From positions 1 through 64,000 of the forward strand of contig JAFQVY010000020.1 in the NCBI GenBank assembly GCA_017407755.1: DNA of 64,000 nucleotides, written 5' to 3'. Shown here piece by piece: positions 50,688-59,241 of this stretch. The notes below the pieces were generated by a model that was not told the DNA's origin, made no database searches, and worked only from the letters and a program-made list of their open reading frames with translations. This DNA is from Clostridia bacterium. Lineage in GTDB: Bacteria > Bacillota > Clostridia > Oscillospirales > Acutalibacteraceae. Both the position numbers and the translations under genes were made by a program. Positions within the stretch are counted from its first letter, which is position 1; each line of letters starts with the position of its first letter.

Positions 50688-53600
50688 ATGAAAAAACACA
50701 GTGTAAAAAACATTAGCAAAAGGGTATTTGTGTCAGTATTAGCGTCTGCGGTGGCATTTTGCTCGTTGCCAATGTCAGCTTCGGCAGAGGCAGAGGAGGT
50801 TTTATCCGCCCCTCACGTTAACAGGATAGAAGGGCTTGACTATGACTTTACCAAGCACTTTGACAGCTCTGTTGCTTTTAAGCTGCCCGATAATGTAAAA
50901 GACTGTGACGAAATCTCAGTAATCGTGACCTTAGATAATGTAAGCGTTATGGACGCTTATCAGGGTAGCGATAAGACTATGAGCATTTCCAAATATTCTG
51001 CTGAAAGCGAATACGCCAAAAACGCCAACAAAATTCTTGCAGATAAAAAGTCTCAGCTTCTTGAAAAACTTGAAGATGGCAAGATTAATTATGAAGTAGG
51101 CGAGGAGTACAACACTCTTTTAAGCGGCTTTGAGCTTGTTATTAAAGCAGGAGATTTTGAAAAGACCTGCAAGGCTCTTGATAAAGATATGAGCATCATT
51201 GTCGGCGAAGAGTATAAAACTTGCGAAACACAGCTCGTTGAAAACGAAGTTAATGTTTTTGATACAGGTATTTTCGATAGCTCCTCCTCAGGCTATGATG
51301 GCTCAGGTATGGTTGTGGCTGTACTTGATACAGGCTTAGACTCTAACCACTCGGCATTTTCGGTTGATAACTTCACCTCCGAAAAATTAGGTCTTACCTA
51401 TGACGATGTTAAAAGCGTAATTGACAAAACTGCCGCATCTGAGCTTTTAGAGGGTCTTACCGTTGATGATGTTTACATCAACGAAAAAGTTCCTTACGGC
51501 TTTGACTATGCAGACTCTGACCCCGACTGCTACTCAACCCACAATAATCACGGCACTCACGTTTCCGGTGTTATTGTAGGTAATGACGATACAATCCGCG
51601 GTGTAGCTCCCAACGCTCAGGTTGTATCTATGAAGATTTTCTCCGACGTAATGGATACCGCCCGTACAGCTTGGATTCTTTCGGCTTTAGAGGATTGTGT
51701 TGTGTTGGGTGTTGATGTTATCAATATGTCAATCGGTACAGCCTGCGGATTTAGCCGTGAAAGTGACGAGGAAAAGGTAGACGGCATTTACGAAAAAATC
51801 CGTGAGTCGGGCATCAGTATGATAGTTGCCGCTTCAAACAGCTACAGCTCCGCTTACGGTTCTGAGGCAAACGGTAACTTAGCCCTTACCTCTAACCCCG
51901 ACACAGGCACAGTAGGTTCTCCCTCTACCTATGAGGGCGTTATGTCTGTTGCTTCAATTGCAGGCGTAGAAACTCCCTATATCAAGTATAATAATACAAT
52001 TATCTATTTTACCGAATCCACTAACTCTGCCGCAGAGGAAAATAAGTTCTGCGACACACTTTTAGGTGAAAAAGATTCAGTTAACCTTGAATATGTTGTA
52101 ATTCCCGGTGTAGGCAGAAGTGCCGACTATACAGGCATCGATGTTAAGGGCAAAATCGCTTTGGTTCGCCGAGGCTCCAACACCTTCGAGGAAAAGGCAA
52201 TTATTGCTCAGGAGCAGGGTGCCGCAGGTATCATTATCTATAATAATGTTTCCGGTGACATCAAAATGAACGTAGGCGACGCTACCTTGGCAGTTTGCTC
52301 TATTTCTCAGGACGACGGCGAAATGCTTGCCTCTAAGGAAAGCGGTACTCTAAAAATAAGCCGCAACCAGACCTCTGGTCCATTTATCTCAGACTTCTCA
52401 TCTTGGGGTCCTACTCCTGACCTTAGAATCAAGCCCGAAATCACCGCTCACGGCGGAAGCATTCTTTCTTCCATTACAGGCGGCTCTTACGACAGACTTT
52501 CGGGTACTTCAATGGCTTGCCCCAACCTTGCAGGCGTTGTTGTACTTTTAAGGCAATATGTTGTAGAAAACTTCCCCGACATAGCAGAAGATAATTTAAA
52601 GGTTAATGCAATGGTTAACTCTCTGCTTATGTCTACTGCCGATATTGCACTTAACACAAATGGACTTCCTTATGCAGTAAGAAAGCAGGGTGCCGGTCTT
52701 GCAAATCTTGGTGCATCAATTGAAACCCCTGCATATATCACTACATATAACGCTGACGGCGAGGCTATGGACAAGCCTAAGCTTGAGCTTGGTGACGACA
52801 AAGAAAAAACAGGCGTTTATGAAATGACCTTTGCCGTTACAAACTTCTCTAAAAAGGCTGTTTCTTACGAGCTGGGTGCCTATGTGCTTACAGAAGGCGT
52901 AAGCGACACCAAAACCAATGCAGGCGAAACCACCATCACTGAGGAGGCTTACCCCTTAGAGGGTGCAACCTTTGAAGTTCTGTCTGTTGAAAACGGCAAG
53001 CTAAACGGCAACAAGGTTAAGGTTAAGAAAGGCGAAGAAGCAAAGGTAACTGTTAAAATTACCTTAAGCGATGACGACAAGGCTTACCTTAACAAGTCCT
53101 TTGAAAATGGTATGTATGTTGAGGGCTTTATTACCCTTAAGGCAAAGTCGGGCACAGACGTAGACCTTAACGTGCCTTACCTTGCATATTACGGTGACTG
53201 GACAGTTGCACCGCTTTTTGACCTTACATATTATGACACTAACGCTGACGAGCTTGACGACGGTATTGACGTAGAAGATAAGGTTATGGCTGATGCTTAC
53301 GCTTCACGCCCTGTCGGCGGAATAAGTGAGGACTATGTAAGCTTTTTAGGCTCTTATTACTTCCTGCAGGACCCCGATGATATGGTAATTGCCGCCAATG
53401 AAAACTTTGTTGCACTTTCAAATCAGGAGGGTACAATCCACTCACTGCGTTTCGTTTGGGCAGGCTTACTGAGAAATGCTTCAAAAATTCTCATAACTAT
53501 TACCGATGATGCCACAGGCGAGGTTATTTTTGAGAAAGAAGAAACCGATATCCGTAAATCCTACAGCGACGGCGGTGCCTCCATTTATCCTGCAAACGTA

Positions 53601-56600
53601 GAGATTGAGTTTGATACCCTTGAGTACGACTTAGAAAATAACACCAAATACACCGTAAGACTCGAAGGTTTTGTTGATTACGAAGAAGGCGGAGCAGACA
53701 CTAACAAGAATAATGTTTTCGAATTCCCCTTATATTCTGACTTTGAGGCTCCCACAGTTACCGATGTTGAGTACCGCTGGGAATACGATAAAACCTTAAA
53801 GAAAAACCGTCTCTATGCTGACGCTTACATCTACGACAACCACTATGCAATGGCAGCTCAGCTTGGTTACATTACCGAAGAAGAGGACGAAGAGGGCAAC
53901 CTTGCTCCGGCTATGAAGGCTTTCGAGCAGTATATGACCCCTGTTTACTCAGAGTTTAACAGTACCACAAAGGTTACCTTAGAGCTTACTGATTATATTT
54001 ACGATATTAAAAACAATGCGGTAAATGAAAACTGTTTTGCTCTTAATGTTTACGACTTTGCTCTTAACTACGTTACCTTTGAGGTTGAGCTTCCCGATAA
54101 TTTCGAAAACTTTACCTTTGAAGGTGTTGAGGAAGGACTCACCCTTAACTTAAACGAGGTTTATACTTTAGAGCCTACAGTCACTCCTTCAAGCCAGTGG
54201 GCAGAGCTTATTGAGTATTCCTCCTCTAAACCCAGCGTAGTAAGAGTAGTTAACAATAAGCTTGTTGCAGCTGCGAAGGGTAGTGCAATAATTAAGGCAC
54301 AAGACCCCACCAATAATATTACGTCTTCCTTTGAGGTTACCGTTTTGGGTGAGGAGGACGAAGGATACCGTCGTTTTGACAAGCCTGTTGCTGACGTATT
54401 CACCCTTGACGGCTACTATACCTCAAGAGCTTATTATATTGTTGAAAACAAAGATAAAAAGATTGGTGATGCCGGTTCTACCAATTTCTTTGAGGGCAAT
54501 TTCAACCTTGAAATGTACCCCTCAGAAAGCGTTGTGCTTAACTATTCTCTTGACTCGTATTTCCCAAAAGATACAGAGGTAGTGTTTGAAAGCAGCGACG
54601 AAAATATTGTAAAGGTAGATGCCTCAGGCGTAGTTACCGCCAATGCTGAGGGTTTTGCCTCTGTTACTGTAAAGGTGCTTATGGACGAAAGCAGTACCTA
54701 CTATTCAGAAACTGTTTCCGTTGAGGTTAAAGACCCCTATATTACCACTGGTGCAAGCCTTACTCACTACTATGGTAACGGCGGCCTTGTAGACATTCCC
54801 GAAGACCTTTCTCTTAAAGAAATCGGTCAGTTTGCATTTTCTAACTTTGAGTATATTCCCAAAACCGAAGAAGAGCTTGCCTTTGACGACGCCGAAACCT
54901 CAAAGGCTTGGTACATCGGTGACAGTACAATTACAAAGGTTATAATCCCCGAAGGCGTTGAAAAAATCTGCTCCTATGCTTTTGCAAACCTTACTTCTCT
55001 TGAAGAAGTAGTTTTCCCCTCAACCTTAGAGCATATCGACTACGGTGCTTTCTATGGTTGTACCGCTTTACAGAAGATTACCTTCAGCGGTGATGATAAC
55101 CTTAAGATTATTAACCAGAACGCTTTTGAAAACTGCGACCTTAGAAATACACTTGAGCTTAACTCTATCTGTGTTATTTCCGACTATGCCTTTGCAGGCA
55201 ACCAGAAGCTTAAGGGCATTAAGTTTGCAGATACCCTTTACACAGTAGGCTCTTACGCTTTTGCAGGTTGTAAAAAGCTTTCTGAAGTTGAGATTAATTC
55301 TTCTAAGCTTAAGTATGGTCCCTATGCCTTTACAGGCTGTAAAGAGCTAAAGGAGTTTTACGTTAACTCCTCAGTTCTTCCTGAGGGTATGTTCTATGAA
55401 TGTAAAGACCTCGAAAAAGTAAGCATCGGCCCCGATGTTAACGATATCGGCGTTTTTGCGTTCAGAGATACAGGTGTAAAGGAATTTGAAATTTCCAAGG
55501 ACAATAAAACCTACAAAACAGGCACCGCCGACTATATTTTGTCTGCATCAGGCAAGTCTCTTATTGCAGTTTCGCCTGAGCTTAGCGGTGAGTTTACCGA
55601 GAAAAATGCCGGCAACGCTGAGATTACCGAAATCAGCAAGGGTGCCTTCTCTCATAACCAGAAGTTGACTTCTGTTGTGCTTGAGAATTCAGTTAAGGTA
55701 GGGGACTACGGTCTTGCTTCCAACACAGGTCTTGCTAAAGTTACTTTGGGTGAGCTTAAAGAGATAGGCGAGTACGCCTTCTTTGAATCAGCTATTACAA
55801 AAATGCCTGAAGTTTCAGAAAAGTGCGATATCGGCAAATATGCCTTCTCCTTTACAAAGCTTAAGTCCGTGGAAATTCCCGACAAAGCAAAGCTTGAGGA
55901 AGGCACCTTCAGCGAATGCTTAGACCTTGAAACAGTTGTTATCGGCAACGATGTAGAAATCGGCGATTACGCCTTCAGCCTTAACAAGGACGTTGCCTTT
56001 AAGGTTGAAAAGCATGAGATTGACGGTAAGAAACTTTTCGGTTATAAATTTGTTTCTTCCCTTAAAAATATTACAATCGGCGACAATGCCGTAATCGGCG
56101 AAAACGCTTTCTCGAATGCATCAAAGGCAGAAAAGGTTACTTTAGGTGCAAATGCTGAAATCGGCAAAATGGCATTTTATAATATGTCAAGCCTTAAGTA
56201 TATCGACCTTTCAAAGGCTAAATCTTTAGGCGACTATGCAATTTCGGGCGACGTTTACTATATGTGCCTTGACGAAAATATGACGATTGCCGACGTTACC
56301 TCTGACGGCTTCTACAGGTACACCTATCACGGCCCTCAGATTGAAAGTGTCGATATTTCCTCAGCCGAAAGCATCGGCGAGTATGTGTTCTCTTACTGCC
56401 GAGTTCTTAAGGACGTTAACCTTGGCGAAGAAATTGAAGAAATTCCCAGGTACGCTTTCGCAGGCTGTGATTCCCTTAAAAACATAAATCTTGATAATGT
56501 TAAAACCATTGGCGAATACGCCTTTATGGAGTGCGGATTTGATAATGTTTCTATGTCTGGGGCAGAATCTGTCGGTCAGTACGCTTTCGTTTCCAACCAT

Positions 56601-57920
56601 AACCTTGCAAAGGTTACCTTAAGTGAAGAAACCGAGGAAATAGGCGAGGCGGCATTCTCTTACTGCGAGCCTTTAGACGAGGTTGTTAACCTTAAGGGCG
56701 TAAAGAGTATGGACGATTACGCTTTTGCATACACTGCTTTAACAGATATAGACATAAGCGGTGCTGAAGTTTTGGGCAGTAACATATTCTTGAAAGAAGA
56801 ACTTACTCCCATAAAAGTAACCTTAGGCGACGATATTGAAAAAATAGCCGATAATCCCTTTGCAATGTGTAAGGTTGAACCCTTTGCCGCAACTGAGGAC
56901 GAGGAAGATATTTATAACTATGAACTCAGCGACACAGTTTTCGTTATAGACGGTTCACTTTACTGTTTGGGTGAAGGCGGCTTAGAGCTTGTAACCTATG
57001 CAGGTACAAATGATACAGATGTAAGTATTGCCGAGGATACTACCCGTATTACCGCTTATGCCTTTGCTGGCAGTGATGTAGTAAGGGTAAAGATGCCCTT
57101 TAACACCACCGCTATAGGCCACAAGGCGTTTTATGGCTGTGATAACCTTGAGATGGTAATGTTCGGAAGCTTTAACGCTCCTCAGTTTGAAGAAGAGTTT
57201 GACCCCGCATATTATCAGAGCTTTGAAAATATCCCCGGCACAGGCGACTACGGCACCTACACCGACTATGACGGCAACGAGGTTCAGATTAACGGTACAG
57301 GACTTATTCCTTACTATATGTGGAACGCTACTGCCGATATGTATTCAAATGTGTTCTACGGTGCAACCTTTGTAGATTACGTAGGCAATGTTGACCAAAA
57401 GCTTACCATGGTTCGTCCTGTAAACGGCGTTGGATATGACTCCTTCATTTGCTCACAGTACTTTGACCTTACAATCGACGGCCCTGCTGCTCCTGACGAT
57501 GTTGCAGTTGATGCCATAAACGCTATTAAAGCTATTCCTGAAAGAGTTGTCTACGAAGACAAGGCTTTGGTAGAAGCCGCCAGAGATGCATATTCAAAGG
57601 TAGCAACTACCCTCCAGCAGGCATTGGTAATAAATTATGCCGACCTTGTTTCTGCTGAACAGCGTATCAAAGCACTTGACCCTGCAAATGCAGAAAATAA
57701 AGAAGCAGAGCAAGAAGATAAGGAAGAAAAATCCTTCCCTGTAGCACTTGTAGTAATTCTTTCTATCGTGGTGCTTTTAGGTGCTCTTTGTGCTTTGGCA
57801 TTTGTATTCAGAGCAAAGCTTGCTCCTGTTGTAAAGCCTGTGGCAGAAAAGCTTAAGGATAAGCTTAGCAAATTTAAAAAAGACGAAGACGAGGAGGACG
57901 AAGAGCAAGATGAAGAATAA
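50688..57920 (+). CDS. Giant surface subtilase (S8) with PA, Big-2 and BspA-type leucine-rich repeats
   Basis: 2410 residues. Signal peptide 1-33, then a propeptide region. The S8 catalytic triad is visible: Asp214 ('VVAVLDTGLDSNHSAF'), His288 ('NHGTHVSG') and Ser608 ('SGTSMACP'), with oxyanion Asn in 'AASNSY'. A PA domain (about 475-545, 'KGKIALVRRGSNTFEEKA') sits between His and Ser, as in lactocepin and C5a-peptidase relatives. Fn3-like domains follow to ~1120; two Big-2 Ig-like domains (about 1145-1220 and 1280-1355); BspA-type LRRs (about 1365-2158, units such as 'IGEYAFMECGF' and 'YAFAGCKKL'). A helical spacer, one membrane segment (about 2350-2375) and an acidic Lys/Glu cytoplasmic tail end the protein. 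It likely cleaves host or diet proteins at the cell surface; the peptides would feed the Opp importer that follows. Confidence 0.93.
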   Translation: MKKHSVKNISKRVFVSVLASAVAFCSLPMSASAEAEEVLSAPHVNRIEGLDYDFTKHFDSSVAFKLPDNVKDCDEISVIVTLDNVSVMDAYQGSDKTMSISKYSAESEYAKNANKILADKKSQLLEKLEDGKINYEVGEEYNTLLSGFELVIKAGDFEKTCKALDKDMSIIVGEEYKTCETQLVENEVNVFDTGIFDSSSSGYDGSGMVVAVLDTGLDSNHSAFSVDNFTSEKLGLTYDDVKSVIDKTAASELLEGLTVDDVYINEKVPYGFDYADSDPDCYSTHNNHGTHVSGVIVGNDDTIRGVAPNAQVVSMKIFSDVMDTARTAWILSALEDCVVLGVDVINMSIGTACGFSRESDEEKVDGIYEKIRESGISMIVAASNSYSSAYGSEANGNLALTSNPDTGTVGSPSTYEGVMSVASIAGVETPYIKYNNTIIYFTESTNSAAEENKFCDTLLGEKDSVNLEYVVIPGVGRSADYTGIDVKGKIALVRRGSNTFEEKAIIAQEQGAAGIIIYNNVSGDIKMNVGDATLAVCSISQDDGEMLASKESGTLKISRNQTSGPFISDFSSWGPTPDLRIKPEITAHGGSILSSITGGSYDRLSGTSMACPNLAGVVVLLRQYVVENFPDIAEDNLKVNAMVNSLLMSTADIALNTNGLPYAVRKQGAGLANLGASIETPAYITTYNADGEAMDKPKLELGDDKEKTGVYEMTFAVTNFSKKAVSYELGAYVLTEGVSDTKTNAGETTITEEAYPLEGATFEVLSVENGKLNGNKVKVKKGEEAKVTVKITLSDDDKAYLNKSFENGMYVEGFITLKAKSGTDVDLNVPYLAYYGDWTVAPLFDLTYYDTNADELDDGIDVEDKVMADAYASRPVGGISEDYVSFLGSYYFLQDPDDMVIAANENFVALSNQEGTIHSLRFVWAGLLRNASKILITITDDATGEVIFEKEETDIRKSYSDGGASIYPANVEIEFDTLEYDLENNTKYTVRLEGFVDYEEGGADTNKNNVFEFPLYSDFEAPTVTDVEYRWEYDKTLKKNRLYADAYIYDNHYAMAAQLGYITEEEDEEGNLAPAMKAFEQYMTPVYSEFNSTTKVTLELTDYIYDIKNNAVNENCFALNVYDFALNYVTFEVELPDNFENFTFEGVEEGLTLNLNEVYTLEPTVTPSSQWAELIEYSSSKPSVVRVVNNKLVAAAKGSAIIKAQDPTNNITSSFEVTVLGEEDEGYRRFDKPVADVFTLDGYYTSRAYYIVENKDKKIGDAGSTNFFEGNFNLEMYPSESVVLNYSLDSYFPKDTEVVFESSDENIVKVDASGVVTANAEGFASVTVKVLMDESSTYYSETVSVEVKDPYITTGASLTHYYGNGGLVDIPEDLSLKEIGQFAFSNFEYIPKTEEELAFDDAETSKAWYIGDSTITKVIIPEGVEKICSYAFANLTSLEEVVFPSTLEHIDYGAFYGCTALQKITFSGDDNLKIINQNAFENCDLRNTLELNSICVISDYAFAGNQKLKGIKFADTLYTVGSYAFAGCKKLSEVEINSSKLKYGPYAFTGCKELKEFYVNSSVLPEGMFYECKDLEKVSIGPDVNDIGVFAFRDTGVKEFEISKDNKTYKTGTADYILSASGKSLIAVSPELSGEFTEKNAGNAEITEISKGAFSHNQKLTSVVLENSVKVGDYGLASNTGLAKVTLGELKEIGEYAFFESAITKMPEVSEKCDIGKYAFSFTKLKSVEIPDKAKLEEGTFSECLDLETVVIGNDVEIGDYAFSLNKDVAFKVEKHEIDGKKLFGYKFVSSLKNITIGDNAVIGENAFSNASKAEKVTLGANAEIGKMAFYNMSSLKYIDLSKAKSLGDYAISGDVYYMCLDENMTIADVTSDGFYRYTYHGPQIESVDISSAESIGEYVFSYCRVLKDVNLGEEIEEIPRYAFAGCDSLKNINLDNVKTIGEYAFMECGFDNVSMSGAESVGQYAFVSNHNLAKVTLSEETEEIGEAAFSYCEPLDEVVNLKGVKSMDDYAFAYTALTDIDISGAEVLGSNIFLKEELTPIKVTLGDDIEKIADNPFAMCKVEPFAATEDEEDIYNYELSDTVFVIDGSLYCLGEGGLELVTYAGTNDTDVSIAEDTTRITAYAFAGSDVVRVKMPFNTTAIGHKAFYGCDNLEMVMFGSFNAPQFEEEFDPAYYQSFENIPGTGDYGTYTDYDGNEVQINGTGLIPYYMWNATADMYSNVFYGATFVDYVGNVDQKLTMVRPVNGVGYDSFICSQYFDLTIDGPAAPDDVAVDAINAIKAIPERVVYEDKALVEAARDAYSKVATTLQQALVINYADLVSAEQRIKALDPANAENKEAEQEDKEEKSFPVALVVILSIVVLLGALCALAFVFRAKLAPVVKPVAEKLKDKLSKFKKDEDEEDEEQDEE

Positions 57921-59211
57921 ATTAAAATATCTTATACCCATTTTGTTGTGCTTTTTGGCCCTTCTTATGCTTTCGGGCTGTATGGCTGAGCCTACACCCT
58001 ATGAAACCAACAACAAAGATAACTACACCGTTAGCGTCAAGTACGATGCTAACGGAGGTATCTTTACCACCAATACCTCGGTTATAGTTGACTCCTATAA
58101 CCTTAAGGAGGTAAACACAAACTCTGTTGGCGAAGCTGAGATTGCTCTGCTTTCGCCCGATAGCTCTCAAAGAGGCACCGATGCCTTTACGGCGGTAAAA
58201 AGCGGATATTTTCTTGCAGGCTGGTATCAAAAAAATAACGGCGATAGCTACGAAGGTAAATGGGACTTCGAAAAGGATTTGCTAAAAGTTGATGCAAATG
58301 CCGATTATAGCTCAGAAGAGCCTGTGCTTACTCTCTATGCCGCTTGGGTGCCTATGTTTGAAATTGAGTTTTACGACAAACAAAGCGGCGAGCTTGTAGA
58401 CGAGCTTAAGTTTGACCCCACAGTTAAAACCGAATTTAAGCTTCCTTACTGGGATGAGGAAACAGGCTCCATAGAAATGAACGACTTTCCCAAGCGAGAG
58501 GGCTATACTTATGAAAGAGCTTTCCTTGACTCAGAGGGAAGAGAGCCCTTAACAGGCGAAAGCTTTATGCATACAGGCTCTGTTGACTATACATCAGGCA
58601 GCGGCGAAAATTCTGTAATGAAGCTTTATGTTGACTACACCGAAGGCGAATGGTACAGAATTTATACCGCTCAGCAGTTTGCCGAAAGTGCAAGCCTTAA
58701 CGGCAACTATGAAATTTTCAGCGACCTAGATTTTTCAGATGAAATCTGGCCAACCTCCTTTATGTACGGCAACTTTACAGGTACTATCAAGGGTAACGGC
58801 CACACAATTAAAAATGTCGAGCTTACTCAGACAAACAACTCAAAGGTTAATGCGGGTCTTTTCGGAAATCTTACCGAAACCGCCTCAATTACCGATTTAA
58901 CCTTAGAAAACATAACCTTTACCGTTAAGTCAGGTACCCGTGTTGTGGGCACAAGCTACGGTCTTTTTGCAGGTACGCTTTCAGCTCAGGCTGAAATTAA
59001 AAACGTAAGCATTTTGAAGAGTCAGCTTCTTATTGACTCCTCCTGCTATTTCGGCGTTGATGATTACTCAATCGGTCTTGCCGTTGGTATGGGAAATGCA
59101 GACGTATTTGAAAAAGCTGACATCACTTGCAAGGCAGTAGGGGACAACAGCGACAGCATTAAGATAAGCACAAACGGTAATGATGTTACCCTTGAATTTT
59201 CAGGTGATTAA
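57910..59211 (+). CDS. Surface lipoprotein with Listeria-Bacteroides repeat and GLUG-like region
   Basis: 433 residues; overlaps the subtilase gene by 11 bases. Lipobox 'LSGC' (Cys near 24). The middle has InlB/Flg_new-type repeats ('SVKYDANGGIFTTNTSVIVD' and 'GYFLAGWYQKNNGDSYEGKW', with 'LTLYAAWVP'), and a second copy begins 'FEIEFYDKQSGELVD'. The C-terminal half, 'WYRIYTAQQFAESASLNGNYEIFSDLDFS', has the GLUG/autotransporter beta-helix-like pattern 'FTGTIKGNGHTIKNVEL', 'GLFGNLTETASITDLTLEN'. It probably binds a surface partner or substrate and may dock to the subtilase. Confidence 0.82.
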   Translation: MKNKLKYLIPILLCFLALLMLSGCMAEPTPYETNNKDNYTVSVKYDANGGIFTTNTSVIVDSYNLKEVNTNSVGEAEIALLSPDSSQRGTDAFTAVKSGYFLAGWYQKNNGDSYEGKWDFEKDLLKVDANADYSSEEPVLTLYAAWVPMFEIEFYDKQSGELVDELKFDPTVKTEFKLPYWDEETGSIEMNDFPKREGYTYERAFLDSEGREPLTGESFMHTGSVDYTSGSGENSVMKLYVDYTEGEWYRIYTAQQFAESASLNGNYEIFSDLDFSDEIWPTSFMYGNFTGTIKGNGHTIKNVELTQTNNSKVNAGLFGNLTETASITDLTLENITFTVKSGTRVVGTSYGLFAGTLSAQAEIKNVSILKSQLLIDSSCYFGVDDYSIGLAVGMGNADVFEKADITCKAVGDNSDSIKISTNGNDVTLEFSGD

Positions 59212-59241
59212 TTTTAATTTTATATAAAGGAGAGTCACAAA

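Noticed and set aside
56361..56600. Small minus-strand ORFs inside the giant subtilase
   Set aside because: They are shadows of the LRR repeat coding on the opposite strand.
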